DNA of 10,354 bases from Prevotella sp. (GTDB lineage: Bacteria > Bacteroidota > Bacteroidia > Bacteroidales > Bacteroidaceae), in contig JAFLSH010000095.1 of the NCBI GenBank assembly GCA_022511055.1, forward strand, positions 1-10,354, written 5' to 3'. The position numbers and the translations under genes are program-made. The number at the start of each line of letters is the position of its first letter. The first letter of the stretch is position 1. Below are positions 5,784-10,354 of this stretch, piece after piece. The notes beneath the pieces are model-generated. The model saw nothing but the letters and a program-made list of their open reading frames with translations. It did no database searches and was not told the origin of the DNA.

Positions 5784-6821
5784 ATGGCAAAAACCAAGCA
5801 CAGAACTTCACTGAAAGACCTTGCCAGGGAACTCGGCGTGTCGATTGCCACGGTGAGCAGGGCGCTGCGCTCCTCGCCGGAGATAGGCAGGGAGATGCAG
5901 GAGCGTGTCAAGGAGATGGCGCGGAAAATGAACTACCGGCCTAACCCGTTTGCCCAGAGCCTGCGGAAAGAAGCTCCGAAGATGATAGGCGTGGTGGTGC
6001 CCGACCTGGTGACCCACTACTATGCGGCCGTGCTTGACGGCATAGAGGACTGTGCGCGGCAGGCTGGCTACAGCGTTATCAGCGCCAACACCCACGAGGA
6101 CTGCGAGGCTGAGGCCAAGGCCATCGACAACTTCATCAGCCTGCACGTGGAGGGCATCATTGCCTGCCTGGCGCAGACGACGACCGACTACTCACACTTC
6201 GAGGAGCTGGCGCAGATGGACATTCCCCTGGTGTTCTTCGGCCGCACCTGCCTGCCGGAGCGCTTCTCGTCAGTGACGGCCAACGGCGACGAGGCGGCGC
6301 AGCAGGCCACGCAGCACCTGATTGACACGGGCTCCCGCCGCATAGCCTTCCTGGGCGGCCCTAACCATCTGGACATGGTGAAGCGGCGCAAGCACGGCTA
6401 TCTGGAGGCGCTGCGCGACAACCGCATCCCCATTGACCGCGAGATGGTGGTGTGCGACAACATCAGCTACGACTCTATGCGCGAGGCGGCGGTGAGGCTG
6501 TTGCAGCGGCCCGACCGCCCTGATGCCATCCTGGCATTCAACGACACCGTGACGTTTGCGGCCTTCACCGCCATCAAGCAGTGCGGCCTGCGCATACCAG
6601 ACGACGTGGCGCTCATCGGCTTCACCGACGACGTGCATGCTCAGTACATGACCCCGTGCCTGTCGGCCATTGAAGACCAGTCCTATCTCATCGGCAGGCG
6701 CGCCAGCGAGCTGCTGCTCAAGAGCATAGCTGGCGACACGGCTATCAGCAAGGTGATTGTGCCGCAGAAGTTGGTCATCAGGGACACCTCGGCCAAGCGC
6801 CCGGTCGGCAAGACGACATGA
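5784..6821 (+). CDS. LacI-family transcriptional regulator
   Basis: A 345-residue protein of standard LacI-family length. The N-terminal helix-turn-helix covers about residues 7-55 (TSLKDLARELGVSIATVSRAL), followed by the hinge NPFAQSLRK that inserts Leu into the minor groove. The periplasmic-binding-protein-like ligand domain starts at IGVVVPDL and runs to the end, with segments such as RRIAFLGGP, DAILAFNDT and DDVALIGFTDD. I chose the ATG at 5784; an upstream ATG at 5721 lies within the operator and promoter and cannot be the start. A LacI-type operator overlaps its promoter, suggesting autoregulation. The ligand is probably a sugar or nucleoside-like molecule, but nothing here fixes which. 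Its stop TGA overlaps an ATG at 6818 of the downstream sensor frame, so the two are one operon. Confidence 0.93.
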   Translation: MAKTKHRTSLKDLARELGVSIATVSRALRSSPEIGREMQERVKEMARKMNYRPNPFAQSLRKEAPKMIGVVVPDLVTHYYAAVLDGIEDCARQAGYSVISANTHEDCEAEAKAIDNFISLHVEGIIACLAQTTTDYSHFEELAQMDIPLVFFGRTCLPERFSSVTANGDEAAQQATQHLIDTGSRRIAFLGGPNHLDMVKRRKHGYLEALRDNRIPIDREMVVCDNISYDSMREAAVRLLQRPDRPDAILAFNDTVTFAAFTAIKQCGLRIPDDVALIGFTDDVHAQYMTPCLSAIEDQSYLIGRRASELLLKSIAGDTAISKVIVPQKLVIRDTSAKRPVGKTT

Positions 6822-6868
6822 CAACGATTTTTTTTATGTATGAACGAAGCAGAAAAAGACATAGCGAT

Positions 6869-9800
6869 ATGATGAAGAAGCAACTGGCCACCCTGGCCTT
6901 TCTGGCCGCGGCACTCTGCCTGGCCGCCCAGACTGTATTGATTCCCGACATGAAGTTCCGGCGGCTCGACACCTACAACGGCCTGTCGAGTTCGCAGGTG
7001 AACTGTGTGTTCAAAGACTCGCGCGGCTACATCTGGATAGGTACGCCCTACGGCCTGAACCGCTACGATGGCTACCGGCTCAAGACTTTCTATTCGAGCA
7101 TCCGCGACACCACCACCATGCGCGACAACTACACCGATGCCATCTACGAAGCGCACGACGGGCGGCTCTGGCTGAAGCAGGGCATGAACTACTGCGTCTA
7201 CGACCCCGTCAGCGAGCGGTTCGACCGAAACGTGACGGCCGTTCTGGCCGGCATGGGGCTTGACGGCAACGTGGAGCGGCTCTACATTGACGGGAAGAAG
7301 AACCTGTGGGTGAAGTTCTACGAGCAGGGCATCATCTGCTACAATCCCCACACGAAGCGCAAGGTGCAGTTCCCGCTGGGCTATCAGCAGGGCGAGTACA
7401 GCCCTTCGTGGGGCATTGCCTCGATGGCCGACATGGACAACCTGGTGGTGGTGGCCACCTACAACGGCGAGCTGGTGGCGCTGGACGGCGAGAAGGGAAA
7501 GGTCGTGTGGGTCGACCAGTGGATGCGCCAGAACGGCGGCCCGGAAAACCAGGAGTACCGCCTGGTGATTGACCGCGACAAGAACTTCTGGTGCGTAGCC
7601 CTGGAGAACACTTTCATCTACATCAGGCAGCAAGACCGCTGGTATCGCCGGCTGACCGACTATCTGGAGCAGCAGGGGCTGACGGGTCTGCCCGAGAGCC
7701 TGGCTGTCTGGAACGTACTCATCGACCAGAAGGGCTGGATATGGGCAGTCTGCGACCACGAGGGGCTGATAGTGGCCGACGTGAAGAACAAGCAGTGGAA
7801 GCAGTTCAAGAACAGCAAGCACGACGAGACGAGCCTCAGCGACAACACGCCGCGCAATCTCTATCTCGACAACGCCGGCCGCGTGTGGATTGGCACTTAC
7901 AAGAACGGCCTCAACCAGTACGTGGAGGGGCTGTCGAACTTGCGCAACATAGAGCTGGGCGACATCAACACCGTCTGCGAGGACAGGCACGGCTACTACT
8001 GGGTGGGCACTAACGACCAGGGCATCCTGGTCTACGACCCGCGCACGGGCGAGGTGCTGAACAGGATTACGGCCGAGAACAGCGCCATGGCGAGCAACAT
8101 TGTGGTAGGCTCGTGGGCGGCCAGCGACGGCTCGCTCTGGTTTGGCTCTTACAACGGCGGACTGACCCACTGCATACCCTCGGCCGCCAACCCCGCGCAG
8201 GCCACGGTGGTCAACTACCGGGTGGAGCAGCAGTGCGGGCTGGCCAACAACAGCGTCTGGGCGCTGACCGAGGACAAGTGGCACCGCATCTGGTTTAGCA
8301 CCCTGGGCGGCGGCCTGCAGATGATAGACCCGAAGACCAACACCTTCCGCACGTGGAACACCAGCAACTCCAGCCTGCCCGCCGACTACCTGACCTCGGT
8401 CGGCTGGAACGCCAAGGGGTGGCTGATGGTGGGCTCCAGCTACTACTACTCGCTGGTCAACCCCGTCTCCGGCCAGCTGGTCAACCAGACCCTGCCCGAA
8501 GACCCTGCCATTACGGTGAACATATCCAACTCAAACTATGTCATCGAGGACAGCCGCGGCCTCATCTGGCAAGGCTCTAACACGGGCGTGGCGGTCTACG
8601 ACCCGAAGACTAAGTTCATGGAACTCTTCGACATCACGAAGGGGCTCTACGGCTCGGGCATCAACGCCGTTGTCGAAGACAAGCTCCATCATGTCTGGGC
8701 GGTTACCGACCACGGCGTGTCGTGCTTCATGCCCGAGCAGCGGGAAGACGGCACGTGGATTTTCAACATCCGCAGCTTCAGCAGCCGTGACGGCTTGCAG
8801 AAGGCCACCTACAACCAGCGCTCGACGTGGCTCACCCGTGGCGGCCTGCTGCTGGTTGGCGGACAGGGCGGCCTCGATGTCATCGACCCCGCGGGGCTGG
8901 CTGATGTCAAGAGTACCGAGAAGCCCGTGTTCAGCGGCCTGCAAATCTTCGACCAGGACGTGGCGGTCGGGCAGTCCTACAGGGGGCGCGTCTTTCTGGA
9001 CAAGGCGCTCGATGCGTGTACCAAGCTGACGGTGCGCCACAACGACCAGTTCACCATTCAGCTGGCCACCAACCATGTGGACATCAACAACCACAAGCGC
9101 TTTGCCTACAGGCTCGACGGCTTCAACGACGATTGGGTGAAGACCTCTGAGCAGAATCCCAACATCACCTACAACTCGCTCCGTGCCGGCAGCTACACCC
9201 TGTATGTGCGCATTGTCAACGACGACGGCACTATCGGCGACGAGGAGGCCACGCTCGACATCAAAGTGATTCCGCCGCTGTGGCGCAGGCGCTGGGCCAT
9301 GCTGCTCTACTGCCTGGCCGTGCTGGGCGTGACGTGGCTCTGGCGCAGGCGCTTCCTCAAGAGGCAGCAGGAGCGCATGGAGCTGGATTTGCGCATCCGC
9401 GAGACAGAGAAGCGCCACTGGATGGAGGAGATGCGGCGGCAGATGGCGGCCGAGATGCACCCTGCCGGTCAGCCGGCCGCTGACGGCAAGCAGCCGCTGC
9501 AGCTCCATCGGATGCCGACCGAGCTTATCGGCTTCGTCAAGCTGCAGGTGGCCCAGTTTGCCACCCCTGCCGAGAAGGGGCTCCGCTTCGCCTTCGAGTC
9601 GGCGGCAGGCAGCCTGATTGCCAGCATCGACGGGTCGCATCTGGCTCAGGCACTCACCATCTTGTTCGACAATGCAGTGAAGTTCTCGCTCAGCGACACC
9701 AAGGTGACGGTGCGGGTCAGCCGGCATCAGCAGCACGCCGCCATCCTGGTGGCCAACTGCGGACAGAACATGCCCGACTACGGCAAGCGCCATCTGTTTG

Positions 9801-9991
9801 AGCCGATGGGCGAGGGCAACGACCTGGGGCTGATAACGGTCAACGACATTGTGACGGCCCACGGCGGCCGGGTCTATGTCGAGGACAAGCCAGGCGGCGG
9901 TGTCATCTTCACCATCGAACTGCCCCTGGTCGACGAAACCGCCAATGAAACCGTCAATGAAGCCGTTGACGAGACCGTCGACGAAGCCTGA
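6869..9991 (+). CDS. Two-propeller Reg_prop/Y_Y_Y sensor with degenerate histidine-kinase ATPase domain (half-HTCS)
   Basis: A 1040-residue membrane sensor related to hybrid two-component systems (HTCS) of Bacteroidetes. The ATG at 6869 (or 6872) gives a clean signal peptide (MKKQLATLAFL to CLAAQ). The in-frame ATG at 6818 forms an ATGA overlap with the lacI-family gene and would add 17 residues. I count 14 Reg_prop repeats at about 30-680 (for example DSRGYIWIGTPYGLNRYD), enough for two seven-bladed propellers. A Y_Y_Y domain follows (about 715-800), then one transmembrane helix (about 805-826) and a basic coiled-coil linker. The HATPase region (about 908-1018) keeps Asn935 of the N-box (FDNAVKFS) and a G2-like GEGNDLGL. 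The usual DNGPGI of G1 is changed to NCGQNM at about 963-968, losing the adenine-binding Asp. No SHExRTPL phospho-acceptor motif, receiver or AraC domain is present. It probably senses a periplasmic saccharide; how it signals is unclear. Confidence 0.9.
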   Translation: MMKKQLATLAFLAAALCLAAQTVLIPDMKFRRLDTYNGLSSSQVNCVFKDSRGYIWIGTPYGLNRYDGYRLKTFYSSIRDTTTMRDNYTDAIYEAHDGRLWLKQGMNYCVYDPVSERFDRNVTAVLAGMGLDGNVERLYIDGKKNLWVKFYEQGIICYNPHTKRKVQFPLGYQQGEYSPSWGIASMADMDNLVVVATYNGELVALDGEKGKVVWVDQWMRQNGGPENQEYRLVIDRDKNFWCVALENTFIYIRQQDRWYRRLTDYLEQQGLTGLPESLAVWNVLIDQKGWIWAVCDHEGLIVADVKNKQWKQFKNSKHDETSLSDNTPRNLYLDNAGRVWIGTYKNGLNQYVEGLSNLRNIELGDINTVCEDRHGYYWVGTNDQGILVYDPRTGEVLNRITAENSAMASNIVVGSWAASDGSLWFGSYNGGLTHCIPSAANPAQATVVNYRVEQQCGLANNSVWALTEDKWHRIWFSTLGGGLQMIDPKTNTFRTWNTSNSSLPADYLTSVGWNAKGWLMVGSSYYYSLVNPVSGQLVNQTLPEDPAITVNISNSNYVIEDSRGLIWQGSNTGVAVYDPKTKFMELFDITKGLYGSGINAVVEDKLHHVWAVTDHGVSCFMPEQREDGTWIFNIRSFSSRDGLQKATYNQRSTWLTRGGLLLVGGQGGLDVIDPAGLADVKSTEKPVFSGLQIFDQDVAVGQSYRGRVFLDKALDACTKLTVRHNDQFTIQLATNHVDINNHKRFAYRLDGFNDDWVKTSEQNPNITYNSLRAGSYTLYVRIVNDDGTIGDEEATLDIKVIPPLWRRRWAMLLYCLAVLGVTWLWRRRFLKRQQERMELDLRIRETEKRHWMEEMRRQMAAEMHPAGQPAADGKQPLQLHRMPTELIGFVKLQVAQFATPAEKGLRFAFESAAGSLIASIDGSHLAQALTILFDNAVKFSLSDTKVTVRVSRHQQHAAILVANCGQNMPDYGKRHLFEPMGEGNDLGLITVNDIVTAHGGRVYVEDKPGGGVIFTIELPLVDETANETVNEAVDETVDEA
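9932..9988 (+). repeat. 12-bp tandem repeat encoding an acidic C-terminal tail
   Basis: The end of the sensor gene encodes DETANETVNEAVDETVDEA, nearly five copies of a four-residue unit [D/N]-E-[T/A]-[A/V], with matching imperfect 12-base repeats of the form GACGAAACCGTC. The copies have diverged at several third positions. The tail comes directly after the last strand of the ATPase domain (FTIELPLV) and adds strong negative charge. Confidence 0.85.
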
Positions 9992-9994
9992 GGG

Positions 9995-10016
9995 CTGCCG
10001 GCGGCCAGGCCGGCAG
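9995..10016 (+). terminator. GC-rich hairpin after the sensor gene, possible terminator
   Basis: CTGCCGGC (9995-10002) pairs perfectly with GCCGGCAG (10009-10016) around a six-base loop, beginning four bases after the stop codon. An outer AGCCT (9985-9989) can also pair with AGGCT (10028-10032), followed by TTCTTGTC. There is no good T-run directly after the inner stem, so it may be a weak terminator or a 3'-end stabilising structure. Confidence 0.45.
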
Positions 10017-10214
10017 AAGTAGGCGAAAGGCTTTCTTGTCATGGGTCATGGGTGTCGTCTCTTTTGTCTCGTTTTTGTCGGGTACGAAGATACGACATTC
10101 CATGGCGCAGGCCAAGACAGGGGGTGGCCCTACCCTGTGAAAATCTGTTGATAGAATGGCGCTTTCGCCTTGATTTAATTTAATCAATGGGTTATCTTTT
10201 TTTAAAAAACAGCC

Positions 10215-10300
10215 CAACTATACATTTTTCAACATATCTAACTGTATTTCAGATTGTTAAGTTATGTATAGTTGTCTTTCCACGCCCCCTGACTATACAT
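10215..10300. repeat. Three copies of ACTATACAT, one inverted
   Basis: CAACTATACAT at 10215-10225 and its exact 11-base inverse ATGTATAGTTG at 10264-10274 form spaced inverted copies, and a third ACTATACAT lies at 10292-10300 in direct orientation. Copies are 38 and 17 bases apart. Such an arrangement in AT-rich intergenic DNA suggests binding sites of a regulator acting on a gene to the right of the window, but the factor is unknown. Confidence 0.65.
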
Positions 10301-10354
10301 GATTTCGGCTGAATTCATGTTATTTTCTACACTTTAGGATTCCACTTCCTGCCC

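Larger units (their letters stand above)
9992..10354. other. 363-base intergenic region to the right edge
   Basis: No convincing gene. The left third is GC-rich and carries an 8-bp hairpin just after the sensor stop and a direct TCATGGG pair (10039-10052). From about 10140 it becomes strongly AT-rich, with TTGATT/AATCAA arms (10170-10187) and three copies of ACTATACAT. This looks like the upstream region of a gene beyond the window. I see no exact TAnnTTTG on the plus strand here. Confidence 0.7.

Noticed and set aside
6886..6935. Possible lipoprotein signal in the sensor (AALC near the signal peptide)
   Set aside because: The residue before Cys is Leu rather than Gly, Ala or Ser, so the lipobox is poor; a normal signal peptide ending before Gln fits better.
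6683..8284. 533-codon open frame on the minus strand opposite the lacI-family and sensor genes
   Set aside because: It is antisense to two clearly real genes; its protein is low in complexity (rich in Val, His, Ala, Leu, Gln) with no recognisable domain, as expected from the shadow of GC-rich codons.
8531..10042. 503-codon open frame on the minus strand opposite the sensor
   Set aside because: Same pattern: antisense to Reg_prop, Y_Y_Y and ATPase coding sequence, with no domain. A -7 near-match (TATCTTCG, minus strand, 10084-10091) lies upstream but has one mismatch.

Overview
This window looks like chromosome from a Bacteroidales bacterium, probably Prevotella or a relative; the rank is inferred. 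The evidence is a DUF5686-type outer membrane protein, a half-length member of the Reg_prop/Y_Y_Y sensor family, an inositol/sphingolipid gene set like the one in Bacteroides, promoters of the Bacteroidetes type (TAnnTTTG at -7), A-rich leaders without a strong Shine-Dalgarno, and GC-rich genes separated by AT-rich gaps.

Left block (106-2609, minus strand): four tightly packed genes read leftwards from one promoter at about 2620. They encode a PgpA-like phosphatase, a GtrA-family membrane protein, a CDP-alcohol phosphatidyltransferase and a PAP2/Aur1-like inositol phosphorylceramide synthase. The order matches the inositol-lipid cluster BT_1522-BT_1525 of Bacteroides thetaiotaomicron. The expected pathway is: CDP-diacylglycerol plus inositol phosphate gives phosphatidylinositol phosphate; dephosphorylation gives phosphatidylinositol; headgroup transfer to ceramide gives inositol phosphorylceramide. 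The inositol-phosphate synthase gene that precedes this set in B. thetaiotaomicron is not next to it here.

Middle block (2773-5331, plus strand): a divergently transcribed outer membrane protein with a carboxypeptidase-regulatory-like domain followed by DUF5686. A 452-base gap follows. It holds a large palindrome built from 9-bp tandem units, a bidirectional terminator, and a likely minus-strand structured small RNA with its own promoter.

Right block (5784-9991, plus strand): a LacI-family regulator, whose promoter overlaps a near-perfect LacI/PurR-type operator, is coupled by a 4-base ATGA overlap (if the upstream start is used) to a large periplasmic sensor. The sensor has 14 Reg_prop repeats, a Y_Y_Y domain, one membrane helix and a degenerate HATPase domain. 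It lacks the phospho-acceptor histidine, the receiver and the AraC-type DNA-binding domain of full hybrid two-component systems. Pairing a cytoplasmic LacI regulator with a 'half' sensor is the most unusual feature of the window. The last 363 bases hold no convincing gene but contain three copies of ACTATACAT, possibly sites in front of the next gene beyond the edge.
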